Source: Paenibacillus sp. V4I3
GTDB lineage: Bacteria; Bacillota; Bacilli; Paenibacillales; NBRC-103111
Length of the DNA stretch: 64,000 nucleotides
Direction of reading: 5' to 3'
Assembly (NCBI RefSeq): GCF_030817215.1
Contig: NZ_JAUSZA010000001.1
Location: 4,004,501-4,068,500 of the forward strand
This document shows positions 43,249 to 52,465 of this stretch, one piece after another. The notes under the pieces are model-generated. The model was not told the origin of the DNA. It saw only the letters and a list, made by a program, of their open reading frames with translations, and searched no databases. Each line of letters begins with the position of its first letter. Position 1 is the first letter of the stretch. Position numbers and translations under genes: made by a program.

Positions 43249-43881
43249 ATGGTACAGGATGGAAAACCATATCTATACATCCGGCTTCGTCGAAAAGCTA
43301 GCATTCGCAAAGGGAATGTCGTGTATTTACGTCATATCGCTCAGATTTTCGTGGAGCCTGAATATGAGCAAGCTCTGAACGAATTGATCATTCATCATCC
43401 TCAACATGAGGATGGCAATCGCGTTCTCATTGACATGATGCTGATTGTTCGTAAAGTGAAAGATCTTTATCCACAGCTGCAAATTGAGCATTTCGGAGAA
43501 CCTCATGTGCTTCTCGAGATCATTTCCGATCCTAGAAAGCCAAGTCCTATACTTATCGGTTTGGTTTGGTTGCTCTTGTTCATCGGTTCGGGACTGGCCA
43601 TCATGAATTTCCATGCAGATGTGTCCATGCTGGAAGTTCACCAACGCATTTATGAATTGATGACAGGGAAAAAGGTGGAGCATCCGCTCATTCTGCAAAT
43701 CCCTTATTCCCTAGGGATTGGTGTTGGAATGGTCATTTTTTTCAACCATCTGTTCAAGAAGAAATTCAATGAAGAACCAAGCCCGCTCGAAGTGGAAATG
43801 TTCATGTATCAGGAAAATATAAATCATTATGTGATAACAGAAGAATATATCAAAATTCATGAGGAAGGGGACCATTCGTGA
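43249..43881 (+). CDS. spoVAA: Stage V sporulation protein AA
   Basis: 210 residues. An N-terminal soluble domain (LYIRLRRKASIRKGNVVYLR start) and two membrane helices (about 105-125 and 150-170) match SpoVAA, part of the dipicolinate/Ca transport set of spores. GAGGGGAGTGAAACC precedes the ATG. CATCTTATA at 43158-43166 resembles a sigma-G -10 element, but the -35 is poor. It overlaps spoVAB by four bases. Confidence 0.9.
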   Translation: MVQDGKPYLYIRLRRKASIRKGNVVYLRHIAQIFVEPEYEQALNELIIHHPQHEDGNRVLIDMMLIVRKVKDLYPQLQIEHFGEPHVLLEIISDPRKPSPILIGLVWLLLFIGSGLAIMNFHADVSMLEVHQRIYELMTGKKVEHPLILQIPYSLGIGVGMVIFFNHLFKKKFNEEPSPLEVEMFMYQENINHYVITEEYIKIHEEGDHS

Positions 43882-44300
43882 TTACCCTAATTGGGGAAGC
43901 CTTCTTAGCGGCTTTTATCGGGTTAGCTGGTGGAATCGCTGTTGGCAGCGGCATGGTCGCGTTCCTTGTGGTACTGGATATTATTCCAAGACTTGCCCAG
44001 ATCACACGTTCGTTTTCGAAAATTCATGCTTATGAAGCAGCGGTTGTGATGGGCTCACTCTTATTTACTTGGGTTGATTTCAGCGATGCTAAGGTGCACC
44101 TTTTTCCGATGGGAACAGCAGTGGTAGGTATATTTGCCGGTTGTTTTGTTGGCATGCTAGCGGCCGCATTAACGGAAATCATTAACGTGCTGCCCATCCT
44201 CGCCAAGCGTGTTGGCATGGGATCCTATATGATTTTGCTGCTCATGGCGATGATTTTTGGTAAAGTATTTGGATCCTTGTTTGAATGGTTATTTTATTAA
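43878..44300 (+). CDS. spoVAB: Stage V sporulation protein AB
   Basis: A 140-residue protein with four or five membrane helices. It starts MITLIGEAFLAAFIGLAGGI, with GSGMVAFLVVLDIIPRLAQ following, the SpoVAB pattern. Start GTG overlaps the spoVAA stop. In B. subtilis spoVAC follows; here spoVAF comes next after 24 bases. Confidence 0.9.
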   Translation: MITLIGEAFLAAFIGLAGGIAVGSGMVAFLVVLDIIPRLAQITRSFSKIHAYEAAVVMGSLLFTWVDFSDAKVHLFPMGTAVVGIFAGCFVGMLAAALTEIINVLPILAKRVGMGSYMILLLMAMIFGKVFGSLFEWLFY

Positions 44301-44324
44301 CATGTGTTGAAGGAGGCGCTCAAA

Positions 44325-45977
44325 GTGAAGTTTGTTGTGAGAAAGGGAAATGGGAGCGATAAGTCTGATTCGAACGAAGTAGACGAATCAAACGAATCAA
44401 ATGAATCGAACGAATCACAGGGGCATACGGAGAAACTGGCCGTAGATGAGGAAGGAAATTTATCTGCTTACAATCCAATAACAAATATGACGCCTGAGGA
44501 AAAGGCACTCAAAATTCAGGAAGATATCCCCAGAAGTATTCGAGAAGTTCGAAGGGTGCTGGAGGAACGAGTAGGACTCGATCGAAGCTTCGATCTCATC
44601 CTCAGAGAAATGGTGTTCGGATCCAAGCGCGTAGGCATCTTCTATTGCAATGGATTTGCCAAAGATACGGTGTTAACCGATATCATTACACGACTCACTT
44701 ATGCGGACGAAGAAACCGTTTCACATCATACACTGGAAGCATTCATTGAGAAATTAATTCCGCACATTCAAGTGAAGTCCTACAAGAAAATGTCTGAAAT
44801 CGTAGGACAAGTATTGATGGGCGGAACGGCATTTTTCATTGAAGGTGAGACAGCAGGGATTACGATCGATGTCAAAAATTATCCTGTTCGTTCGATCGCT
44901 GAACCAGACTTAGAGCGAGTTGTCCGTGGTTCACGAGATGGCTTCGTGGAAACCCTATTATTGAATGTGACATTAGTCAGACGAAGAATTCGCGATGAAA
45001 GATTTAAGTTGGAAATCATGCAAATCGGTAAACGAACCAAGACGGATGTCTGTGTGGCTTATATCAACGATATTGCTGACGCGGATTTAGTCCAAGCCGT
45101 GAAAGATAAAATAAATGATGTTGAAATCGACGGCCTTCCTCTCGCTGAAAAACAGCTGGAAGAAGCGATTGTTAATAAGGGTTGGAACCCGTATCCGATG
45201 GTTCGGTATTCGGAGCGGCCGGATGTTGTCTCCGCCCATTTACTAGAAGGTCATGTATGTGTTTTCGTGGACACATCACCGAGCGTCATGATTCTGCCGA
45301 CCACATTTTTCCATCATGTGCAGCACGCTGAGGAATATCGTCAAACCCCATTCATCGGTACTTATTTAAGGTGGGTGCGCTTTGTTGGCATTATGGCTTC
45401 GATTTTCCTGCTCCCGCTTTGGTTTATGATGGTTATGGATCCTTCCTTAAAGCCGGCTGGATTAGAATTCCTCGGTCCGCAGAAGGAAGGAAGCCTGCCG
45501 CTATTGGTCCAGTTCTTGTTAGCGGATATTGGGATTGATCTCATGCGAATGGCTGCTGTACATACACCTACACCGCTCGCTACCGCAATGGGTTTGGTGG
45601 CAGCCATTTTGGTCGGAGATATCGCGGTAAAAACGGGTCTCTTTATCAATGAGGTTATTCTGTATTTGGCACTCGCCTCCATTGGGATGTTCGCAACACC
45701 GAGCTATGAATTGGGTCTAGCTAATCGAATAGTAAGACTGGCTCTCTTAATCATCGTAGCGATCTTCCACGTCCCCGGATTTGTAGTAGGCTCAACGTTA
45801 TGGCTGATTCTACTAGCCACAAGGAAATCCTTTAATGCACCCTATATGTGGCCCTTTATTCCATTTAACGCCAAAAGCTTCTTTGCCATCCTGGTTCGTC
45901 GTCCGGTGCTTGCTGGCAAAACTCGGCTAAGTATTACTAAGCCAATCGATGGCACACGTCAACCAAAATCCAAATAA
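44325..45977 (+). CDS. spoVAF: Stage V sporulation protein AF (GerA-type membrane protein)
   Basis: 550 residues: a soluble N-terminal domain (to about 320), then five or so membrane helices, the GerAA/SpoVAF architecture. NIRREVRRVL-type region and LGFxCNGFAKD-like stretch (FYCNGFAKDTVLTDIITRL near 110) support SpoVAF. An N-terminal low-complexity insertion of Ser-Asn-Glu repeats is encoded by four near-identical 9-base units around 44381-44419. The GTG 44325 follows AGGAGG at 44311-44316. In B. subtilis SpoVAF modulates germination together with FigP/SpoVAEa. spoVAC, AD and AE are missing upstream. Confidence 0.9.
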   Translation: MKFVVRKGNGSDKSDSNEVDESNESNESNESQGHTEKLAVDEEGNLSAYNPITNMTPEEKALKIQEDIPRSIREVRRVLEERVGLDRSFDLILREMVFGSKRVGIFYCNGFAKDTVLTDIITRLTYADEETVSHHTLEAFIEKLIPHIQVKSYKKMSEIVGQVLMGGTAFFIEGETAGITIDVKNYPVRSIAEPDLERVVRGSRDGFVETLLLNVTLVRRRIRDERFKLEIMQIGKRTKTDVCVAYINDIADADLVQAVKDKINDVEIDGLPLAEKQLEEAIVNKGWNPYPMVRYSERPDVVSAHLLEGHVCVFVDTSPSVMILPTTFFHHVQHAEEYRQTPFIGTYLRWVRFVGIMASIFLLPLWFMMVMDPSLKPAGLEFLGPQKEGSLPLLVQFLLADIGIDLMRMAAVHTPTPLATAMGLVAAILVGDIAVKTGLFINEVILYLALASIGMFATPSYELGLANRIVRLALLIIVAIFHVPGFVVGSTLWLILLATRKSFNAPYMWPFIPFNAKSFFAILVRRPVLAGKTRLSITKPIDGTRQPKSK

Positions 45978-45979
45978 CA

Positions 45980-46013
45980 GAAAAAGGGCAGGGAATTCTC
46001 CTGTCCTTTTTTG
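45980..46013 (+). terminator. Terminator of the spoVA operon
   Basis: AAAAGGGCAGG...CCTGTCCTTTT stem followed by TTG. Confidence 0.88.
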
Positions 46014-46137
46014 CTTTTATGTCGAAGCGTGTATTGTCAAAAGAGCATGCCATATGGTACTTTTAATAGTAATGTACATTAACCTCTTAGGCGGAATATA
46101 GCAAGAAGATGGTTCAGGGAGAGAGGGAAATAAAGCT

Positions 46138-47469
46138 ATGTATTTACATGGTACTAGTAAAATAAACGACCAAGGCCACCTCGAAATCGGCGGTGTCGAT
46201 GCAACGAAATTGGTTGCTGAATACGGCACTCCTTTATATGTTTTTGACGAAGCGTTAGTACGTGGGCGCTGCCGTGAATTCGTTGAAGCTTTCAAAGCAT
46301 CTGGTCTGAAATTCCAAGTGGCTTATGCAAGTAAAGCATTCTGCGTAATGGCGATGTGCCGAATTGTAGATGAAGAGGGAATGTCACTTGACGTTGTTTC
46401 CGATGGTGAGCTTTATACGGCGCTACAAGCAGGCTTCCCAGCGGACCGAATTCATTTTCATGGCAATAACAAAACAATCTCAGAATTGGAAATGGCGATT
46501 GATGCCAAAATCGGCTGTTTCGTCGTGGATAACTTCATCGAACTTCAAATGTTGAATGCGATTGCCGAAGAGAAGCGCCAAAAGGTGAAGATCTTACTGC
46601 GTATTACGCCGGGCGTTGAGGCACATACGCATGAATATATTTCTACAGGCCAGACGGATTCCAAATTCGGTTTCGACATGGGCAATGGATCGGCATTCCG
46701 CGCTGTTCAAGAAGCTTCGCAATTAAGCAATTTAGAATTATTGGGCGTTCATTCGCATATTGGTTCCCAAATTTTTGAAGTGGAAGGCTTCCGCATGGCA
46801 GCTGAGAAAGTGGCTGGTTTTGCCGTTCAAGTTCGCAAAGAAATAGGCGTTACGTTCAAGGTCATTAACCTTGGCGGCGGTTTCGGGATTCGTTATGTGA
46901 GCGAGGATAGCCCACTTCCGGTTGCCGTTTATGTTAAAGCAATTACAGACGCGATTAAAGACAACTTCGGCAGCAATGATTTTCCAATGCCTGAAATTTG
47001 GGTTGAACCAGGTCGCAGCATCGTTGGTGATGCAGGAACTACGTTGTACACAGTAGGTACAACTAAGGATATTCCAGGAGTGCGTAAATACGTAGCTGTA
47101 GATGGCGGCATGACTGACAACCCACGTCCTGCTTTGTATGAGGCTGTGTATGAGGCGATGTTGGCTAACCGTGCTACAGAGCAACCGACAGAGGTTGTAT
47201 CTATTGCAGGGAAATGCTGTGAGAGCGGTGATATGCTGATCTGGGATCTGAACCTGCCCAAAGTAAGTTCAGGAGACGTTCTCGCTGTATCTTGTACAGG
47301 AGCATACAATTATGCAATGGCAAGCAATTATAACCGTATCCGCCGTCCTGGCGTTGTCTTCGTGAAAGATGGTCAAAGTGATCTCGTCGTGAAACGCGAA
47401 ACGTTCGATAACATCGTTGGCAACGACATCATTCCTGCAAGAATGAAACAAATGAGCGAGACCGTTTAA
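46138..47469 (+). CDS. lysA: Diaminopimelate decarboxylase
   Basis: 443 residues, PLP fold III. It makes lysine from meso-diaminopimelate. The PLP lysine is in VAYASKAFCVMAM (near 64), the phosphate-binding glycines in NLGGGFGIRYV (near 243), and later signatures are EPGRSIVGDAGTTLY (near 287) and GKCCESGDML (near 360, catalytic Cys). Position after spoVAF matches B. subtilis. The ribosome site is a modest GAGAGGGA. No lysine riboswitch was recognised in the 160 bases upstream. Confidence 0.95.
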   Translation: MYLHGTSKINDQGHLEIGGVDATKLVAEYGTPLYVFDEALVRGRCREFVEAFKASGLKFQVAYASKAFCVMAMCRIVDEEGMSLDVVSDGELYTALQAGFPADRIHFHGNNKTISELEMAIDAKIGCFVVDNFIELQMLNAIAEEKRQKVKILLRITPGVEAHTHEYISTGQTDSKFGFDMGNGSAFRAVQEASQLSNLELLGVHSHIGSQIFEVEGFRMAAEKVAGFAVQVRKEIGVTFKVINLGGGFGIRYVSEDSPLPVAVYVKAITDAIKDNFGSNDFPMPEIWVEPGRSIVGDAGTTLYTVGTTKDIPGVRKYVAVDGGMTDNPRPALYEAVYEAMLANRATEQPTEVVSIAGKCCESGDMLIWDLNLPKVSSGDVLAVSCTGAYNYAMASNYNRIRRPGVVFVKDGQSDLVVKRETFDNIVGNDIIPARMKQMSETV

Positions 47470-47488
47470 TTGGTTTTAAATGAAAATG

Positions 47489-47523
47489 AAGGAAACCTCA
47501 GCTTCACGGGGTTTCTTTCTTTG
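47489..47523 (+). terminator. Terminator after lysA
   Basis: AAGGAAACCTC...GGGGTTTCTTT hairpin. Confidence 0.8.
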
Positions 47524-47737
47524 CGTTTTTTTTCATCTCTTAATCGCGGAATAGTCATTCACATCACAGATGATTTTTGGTGAAAATCAAGGACTGATTC
47601 ATGCAGCGCGAAAAGCGCATATTCCAGTCAAATAGGACAAGGTCGGGGGAGAATTGTGTTAGAAGTATAGCGCAGTTTGTGAAATGGAAGTTTTCATAGT
47701 AGAATAAGATATTATTTCCTAAAGGAGTGGACCACAA

Positions 47738-48169
47738 ATGGCCAAACAAGCAAAAATTAAACTAGCAGGTGGCGGCGAAGTCGTTATCGATCTTTTCGAA
47801 AACGATGCACCGAATACCGTTGCAAACTTTGAAAAATTAGCAAACTCCGGTTTCTACAACGGACTTGTTTTTCATCGTGTTATTCCAGGATTCGTAGCAC
47901 AAGGTGGTTGTCCTACAGGAACAGGAACTGGTGGCCCTGGTTACCAAATCAACTGTGAAATCAACCCGAACAAACATGAGCGCGGCTCCTTGGCTATGGC
48001 TCATGCAGGCAGAAATACAGGTGGAAGCCAGTTCTATATTGCTTACCAACCGCAACCGCATTTGGATGGACAACACACCGTATTCGGTAAAGTATCTAAA
48101 GGCATGGAGTTAGTCGATGCTTTCAAAGGCAAAGATTTGATGGAGAAAGTTGAAGTTGTAGAAGTATAA
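47738..48169 (+). CDS. ppiB: Cyclophilin-type peptidyl-prolyl cis-trans isomerase
   Basis: 143 residues, a single cyclophilin domain without signal peptide, so cytoplasmic. Catalytic Arg is in [16 protein letters not shown] (near 48), and [19 protein letters not shown] (near 88) and [14 protein letters not shown] are family motifs. AAAGGAGTGGACC precedes the ATG. The 268 bases between lysA and this gene contain only the lysA terminator and no recognised gene. Confidence 0.95.
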   Translation: MAKQAKIKLAGGGEVVIDLFENDAPNTVANFEKLANSGFYNGLVFHRVIPGFVAQGGCPTGTGTGGPGYQINCEINPNKHERGSLAMAHAGRNTGGSQFYIAYQPQPHLDGQHTVFGKVSKGMELVDAFKGKDLMEKVEVVEV

Positions 48170-48183
48170 TTCGCCATATTCGA

Positions 48184-48222
48184 AAAGAAGCCTGTTGATT
48201 TATTTCAATAGGTTTCTTTTTA
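48184..48222 (+). terminator. Terminator after ppiB
   Basis: AAAAGAAGCCTGTTG...CAATAGGTTTCTTTTT hairpin. Confidence 0.82.
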
Positions 48223-48373
48223 AATTTAATTCCGAGTGAATTCATTGAAAAAGTAAGAAATAATTGTGAAAAGGAAAAAAGCACTTGCTTTTTGTAAGTG
48301 TGAGTGATAAATTTTTCATTATCAAAGTAATTTATAGCTAGTTCTTAGTTGTAAGTTACTTTTATATGTATGC

Positions 48374-48552
48374 AAAACCTTCGGGGCGTGGTGAAATTCC
48401 ACACCGGCGGTGATTCGATAGCATGTACCCGTTACATGTTTCGATAAGTCCGTGACCCGTTTTGAAGCTAGCGGTACCTGACACACAGCTTCGCTACGGC
48501 TGATCCGGTGCAATTCCGGAACCGACAGTATAGTCTGGATGGGAGAAGGAAA
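48374..48552 (+). promoter_or_regulatory. FMN riboswitch (RFN element)
   Basis: Conserved landmarks in order: ACCTTCGGGGCG near 48377, GTGAAATTCCACACCGGCGG near 48390-48410, CAGCTTCGCTACGGCTGATC-like variable arm, CCGGTGCAATTCCGGAACCG near 48505, and the 3' closing TAGTCTGGATGGGAGAAGGA near 48532-48550. It sits 240 bases upstream of ribD. Binding of FMN should favour the terminator at 48716-48747. Confidence 0.95.
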
Positions 48553-48715
48553 ACGCGAACATTTGATTCGCTATGCATGCTTGTACATTTTTTCACGTAA
48601 ACAAAAATTCGGCAGGTCTGTTTTTTGAAGCAGATACGTCGTTGTTGTTTGATTTGATCAAAAATGCGGCAAGTATGGATGGATGAAGCTTCTTCGTGTT
48701 ATCTAGACAATCTCT

Positions 48716-48747
48716 GGCCCCTATCCGATACACGGAGGGGCCTTTTT
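48716..48747 (+). terminator. Expression-platform terminator of the FMN riboswitch
   Basis: GGCCCCT...AGGGGCC stem followed by TTTTT. The 165 bases between aptamer and terminator hold no gene. Confidence 0.88.
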
Positions 48748-48788
48748 GCATTCAAATTTTGGAATAGATCTGAAAGGCGGTGAACTTC

Positions 48789-49898
48789 GTGCATGTACTG
48801 AATGACGAAGCCTACATGAGACTTGCTCTGCAAATGGCTGAAAGTGCTCTTGGTCAGACAGGAATTAATCCCGTAGTAGGGTGTGTCCTTGTTAAGAATG
48901 GACGCATCATTGGCATGGGAGCGCACCTGAAGCGCGGACATGGCCATGCCGAGGTTCTCGCCTTGCAAATGGCAGGCGAGGAAGCTAAAGGCAGCACGGC
49001 TTATGTGACATTAGAGCCATGCAGTCACTTTGGCAAGACTCCACCGTGTAGCGACCGACTCATTGAGGCTGGCGTGTCACGGGTTGTCGTCGCTGGAAGG
49101 GATCCGAACCCGCAGGTTGCTGGGACAGGCATCGCTAAGATGTATGATCATGGTCTCGACGTGACGGTTGGGCTGCTTGCAGAGGAGGCCGCGGCAATGA
49201 ACGAGGCCTTCAACAAATACATCGTCACCCGCATGCCTTATGTGACGATGAAGACAGCGAGCACGCTTGACGGCCGCATCGCCTCGAAGACCGGCGACAG
49301 CAAGTGGATCACGTCGCCAGCGTCGCGTGCCTTCGTTCATACCCTGCGCCATCGGCATCAGGGTATCATGGTCGGCGTCAACACCGTCATCGCCGACGAC
49401 CCGCTGCTGAGCGCGCGCGGCGACGTACCGGCTGTGCAGCCGGTAAGGATCGTCGCGGACTCGCTCTTGCGAGTCCCGCTGGGCGCCCGGGTGCTCACGG
49501 AGCAGGATCGTCAGCAGACGATCCTGCTCGCAAGCGCACAGGCGCCTGCAGAGCGGCGTGCCGCGCTGGAAGCGCGCGGCATCACGGTCCTCACCTGCGG
49601 GGACGGCCCGCAGGTGGACCTGACGCTCGCCATGCGGCAGCTCGGCGAGCACGAGATCGGCTCCATCCTCCTAGAGGGTGGAGGGAAGCTCAATGGCGCC
49701 ATGCTGGAGCGGCGCCTGATCGATAAGCTGGTGCTGATGTTTGCGCCGAAAATCATCGGCGGCGGCTCTGCAGCACCTGTAAACATCAACTTCGATGGCT
49801 TCGCGAAGATGGATGATGCGATTACGCTCGACCGACTCAAGGTCGAGCAGTTCGGACCGGATATTTGCATAACCGGCTATCCGAATTATAAGAGCTAA
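48789..49898 (+). CDS. ribD: Bifunctional riboflavin biosynthesis deaminase/reductase RibD
   Basis: 369 residues. The N-terminal zinc deaminase (about 1-145) has RGHGHAEVLAL (His/Glu near 52) and LEPCSHFGKTPPCSDRL (Cys near 77 and 86). The C-terminal reductase (about 150-369) starts VTMKTASTLDGRIASKTGDS. It carries out two successive steps on the pyrimidine intermediate. GTG 48789 is eight bases from AAAGGCGG; the upstream GTG 48780 overlaps that site. The reductase half is abruptly GC-rich: 44 of 60 bases at 49381-49440 against 26 of 60 at 48841-48900, counted by hand. Confidence 0.95.
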   Translation: MHVLNDEAYMRLALQMAESALGQTGINPVVGCVLVKNGRIIGMGAHLKRGHGHAEVLALQMAGEEAKGSTAYVTLEPCSHFGKTPPCSDRLIEAGVSRVVVAGRDPNPQVAGTGIAKMYDHGLDVTVGLLAEEAAAMNEAFNKYIVTRMPYVTMKTASTLDGRIASKTGDSKWITSPASRAFVHTLRHRHQGIMVGVNTVIADDPLLSARGDVPAVQPVRIVADSLLRVPLGARVLTEQDRQQTILLASAQAPAERRAALEARGITVLTCGDGPQVDLTLAMRQLGEHEIGSILLEGGGKLNGAMLERRLIDKLVLMFAPKIIGGGSAAPVNINFDGFAKMDDAITLDRLKVEQFGPDICITGYPNYKS

Positions 49899-49914
49899 CG
49901 AATGGAGGACTTGC

Positions 49915-50586
49915 ATGTTTACCGGAATTATCGAAGAAATCGGCCACATGCGCCGCATTCATAGTCAAGGGCAAGCGATGGTATTGACCATCGCTGCTAA
50001 GAAAGTGCTTGAAGATGTCCACCTAGGTGACAGTATTTCTGTAAATGGCGTCTGTTTGACGGTCATATCTTTTGATAACGACTCATTTTCCGTGGATGTT
50101 ATGCCAGAAACATACCGCAAGACGAATCTTCGCAAACTACAAACAGGCACACGCGTGAATTTGGAGCGAGCGATGGCAGCGAATGGCCGGTTCGGCGGGC
50201 ACATTGTTCAAGGACATGTGGATGCAACCGCAACGATCCTTTCACGAATACCCGAAGAAAATGCGGTCGTTTACCGGTTCGAACCGGAGAATAAGCACAT
50301 TTTCCGATATATCATTTCCGGGGGTTCCATCACAATTGACGGCATAAGCCTAACCGTTGTTGATGTTAATGATCGTGAAGTGGCGGTTTCCATCATCCCG
50401 CATACCCTTGCTCAAACGGTCCTACATGATAAAAAGGCCGGGGATACGGTCAACATGGAATGTGACGTATTAGGCAAATATATGGAGCGTCTACTAAAGT
50501 TCGGTCCATCTGAATCTTCGGAGGGCAACGGGAAAAAGCAAAGCACGCTAACTGCGAGCTTTCTCGCCGATAACGGCTTTATGTAG
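49915..50586 (+). CDS. ribE: Riboflavin synthase alpha subunit
   Basis: 223 residues, two tandem lumazine-binding beta barrels. The first starts MFTGIIEEIGHM with SISVNGVCLTV near 42; the second repeats SITIDGISLTVVDV near 140. It dismutates two lumazine molecules into riboflavin. GGAGGACTTGC precedes the ATG. Followed by a 130-base gap filled by three family A hairpins before ribBA. Confidence 0.95.
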   Translation: MFTGIIEEIGHMRRIHSQGQAMVLTIAAKKVLEDVHLGDSISVNGVCLTVISFDNDSFSVDVMPETYRKTNLRKLQTGTRVNLERAMAANGRFGGHIVQGHVDATATILSRIPEENAVVYRFEPENKHIFRYIISGGSITIDGISLTVVDVNDREVAVSIIPHTLAQTVLHDKKAGDTVNMECDVLGKYMERLLKFGPSESSEGNGKKQSTLTASFLADNGFM

Positions 50587-50598
50587 GTGTTTGAAACC

Positions 50599-50700
50599 AG
50601 CTTTGCTAATGTAAAGCTCTAGTTTACGCTTACGAAGAAAGCTTTGCTAAAGCAAAGCTCTAGCTTATGCTTACGAAGTCAGTTTTGCTAAAGCAAAACT
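50599..50700 (+). repeat. Three tandem family A leader hairpins before ribBA
   Basis: Palindromes at 50599-50618, 50640-50659 and 50681-50700 are spaced exactly 41 bases apart. The first two read AGCTTTGCT...AGCT and the last AGTTTTGCTAAAGCAAAACT; all are followed by CTCTAG or CTCTTAGG. The linker TTATGCTTACGAAG is shared. The last copy runs straight into the ribBA ribosome site AGGAGAGG. Confidence 0.9.
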
Positions 50701-50716
50701 CTTAGGAGAGGTGAAT

Positions 50717-51943
50717 ATGACACAAATAATCTTTAACACAATAGAAGAAGCGCTGGATGATCTTAAACTAGGTAAAGTCATTATTGTTGTAGACGATGAG
50801 GATCGTGAGAACGAAGGCGATTTTATCGCACTTGCTGATAAAACTACGCCAGAGGTCATTAATTTCATGATCAGAGAGGGACGCGGACTCGTTTGTGCAC
50901 CAATAACAGAAGAACGTGCAAAAGAACTTGAGTTGCCTCCCATGGTTGCTCGGAATACGGATTATCACGGAACAGCGTTTACCGTTTCTGTTGACCATAT
51001 GGATACAAGCACTGGGATATCTGCGCATGAGCGTTCAAGAACGATTATGGGCCTGATTGATCCCGAAACAAAACCGCAGGATTTCCGCAGACCTGGTCAT
51101 ATTTTCCCGCTGATTGCCAAGAAGGGCGGTGTCCTCCGCAGAGCTGGACATACAGAAGCGACGATAGATCTAGCTATCTTGTGTGGCTCTTATCCAGCAG
51201 GGGTCATTTGTGAAGTTATCAAGGAAGACGGGACGATGGCTCGTGTACCGGATCTCATGGAAATCGCAGAGAAACACGACCTGCGCATTATCACGATTCA
51301 AGACTTAATCCAATACCGTAATCAGCAAGAGAAATTGGTTGAGCGTGAAGTTGAAATTAAGCTTCCAACTGATTTTGGTACATTCAAGGCTATTGCTTAT
51401 ACGAATCAACTGGATAATAAAGAGCATGTGGCCCTTGTCAAAGGAACAATTGACCCTTCTAAACCAACGTTGGTACGCGTGCATTCCGAGTGCTTGACTG
51501 GGGATGTTTTCCATTCTCATCGCTGCGACTGCGGTCCACAACTGGATGCCGCATTAAAACAGATTGATGAAGAAGGCAATGGTGTATTATTATATATGCG
51601 ACAGGAAGGTCGCGGAATCGGTTTAATCAATAAATTGAAGGCTTATGCTTTGCAAGAGCAGGGATTAGACACCGTAGAGGCGAATATTAAGCTTGGCTTT
51701 GCTCCAGATCTTCGGGATTATGGGATTGGGGCGCAAATTTTGAAAGATCTTGGCATCACTCAACTTCGTCTATTAACGAATAATCCACGCAAAATTAAAG
51801 GTCTGGAAGGCTACGGCCTTGAAGTTGTTGAGCGGGTTCCGATTCAAATGGATAGTAAGGCAGATAACCTCAGTTATTTACAAACGAAGAAAAACAAGCT
51901 TGGCCATATGCTCAGTTTCCATGACTCGGGCAGCGGCATTTAA
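50717..51943 (+). CDS. ribBA: Bifunctional DHBP synthase / GTP cyclohydrolase II
   Basis: 408 residues. The N-terminal half makes dihydroxybutanone phosphate from ribulose 5-phosphate ([16 protein letters not shown] near 26, [13 protein letters not shown] near 150). The C-terminal half opens GTP and has the zinc cysteines in [17 protein letters not shown] (near 257) and [17 protein letters not shown] (near 295). ATG 50717 follows AGGAGAGG. Translation starts 16 bases after the last leader hairpin. Confidence 0.95.
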   Translation: MTQIIFNTIEEALDDLKLGKVIIVVDDEDRENEGDFIALADKTTPEVINFMIREGRGLVCAPITEERAKELELPPMVARNTDYHGTAFTVSVDHMDTSTGISAHERSRTIMGLIDPETKPQDFRRPGHIFPLIAKKGGVLRRAGHTEATIDLAILCGSYPAGVICEVIKEDGTMARVPDLMEIAEKHDLRIITIQDLIQYRNQQEKLVEREVEIKLPTDFGTFKAIAYTNQLDNKEHVALVKGTIDPSKPTLVRVHSECLTGDVFHSHRCDCGPQLDAALKQIDEEGNGVLLYMRQEGRGIGLINKLKAYALQEQGLDTVEANIKLGFAPDLRDYGIGAQILKDLGITQLRLLTNNPRKIKGLEGYGLEVVERVPIQMDSKADNLSYLQTKKNKLGHMLSFHDSGSGI

Positions 51944-51994
51944 ATCCAATCTAATCCAAATAACCTGTTTTAATAAGAAAGGGAGTATTTCACC

Positions 51995-52465
51995 ATGGCT
52001 AACATTTTTGAAGGACATTTAATTTCACAAAACTTGAAATATGGTATCGTTGTAGGTCGTTTCAATGAATTTATTACATCCAAATTATTAGGTGGCGCAC
52101 AGGATGCTCTGAAGCGTCATGGCGTAAATGAAGATGAAGTAGATATTGCTTGGGTACCAGGCGCATTTGAACTTCCCCTAATCGCTCAAAAAATGGCTGA
52201 AAGCGGAAAGTATGATGCTGTTATTACACTAGGTGCGGTCATTCGAGGATCAACTCCGCATTTTGATTATGTGTGCAGCGAAGTAGCGAAAGGTGTTTCT
52301 GCTATTAACCTGAAAACAGGCGTTCCTACGATTTTCGGTGTTCTGACAACAGATTCCATTGAACAAGCGGTGGAACGTGCGGGTACCAAAGCTGGAAATA
52401 AAGGCTGGGAAGCTGCCGTTACAGCTATTGAAATGGCGAATTTGACGAAGCAATTCACTTCGTAA
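51995..52465 (+). CDS. ribH: 6,7-dimethyl-8-ribityllumazine synthase
   Basis: 156 residues, full length. It condenses the pyrimidine and dihydroxybutanone phosphate; the enzyme normally forms 60-mer shells. [15 protein letters not shown] (near 52), [19 protein letters not shown] (near 80, catalytic His) and [20 protein letters not shown] are the family motifs. AAAGGGAGTATTTCACC precedes the ATG. The last base of its stop is shared with the start of the M50-like gene. Confidence 0.96.
   Translation: MANIFEGHLISQNLKYGIVVGRFNEFITSKLLGGAQDALKRHGVNEDEVDIAWVPGAFELPLIAQKMAESGKYDAVITLGAVIRGSTPHFDYVCSEVAKGVSAINLKTGVPTIFGVLTTDSIEQAVERAGTKAGNKGWEAAVTAIEMANLTKQFTS

Noticed and set aside
43130..43378. 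82-codon plus-strand frame before spoVAA
   Set aside because: It overlaps spoVAA in another frame, lacks a ribosome site and has no family features; spoVAA has a good site of its own.
45980..46137. Lysine riboswitch upstream of lysA
   Set aside because: The 160-base gap holds only the spoVA terminator and a weak leader; none of the conserved lysine aptamer landmarks is visible.
48551..48566. LexA (SOS) box in CGAACATTTGATTCG
   Set aside because: The half-sites are separated by one base too many and the site lies inside the FMN riboswitch expression platform.
49077..49726. Long antisense and alternative frames in ribD
   Set aside because: They coincide with the GC-rich block and disappear outside it; the ribD frame has all catalytic motifs.
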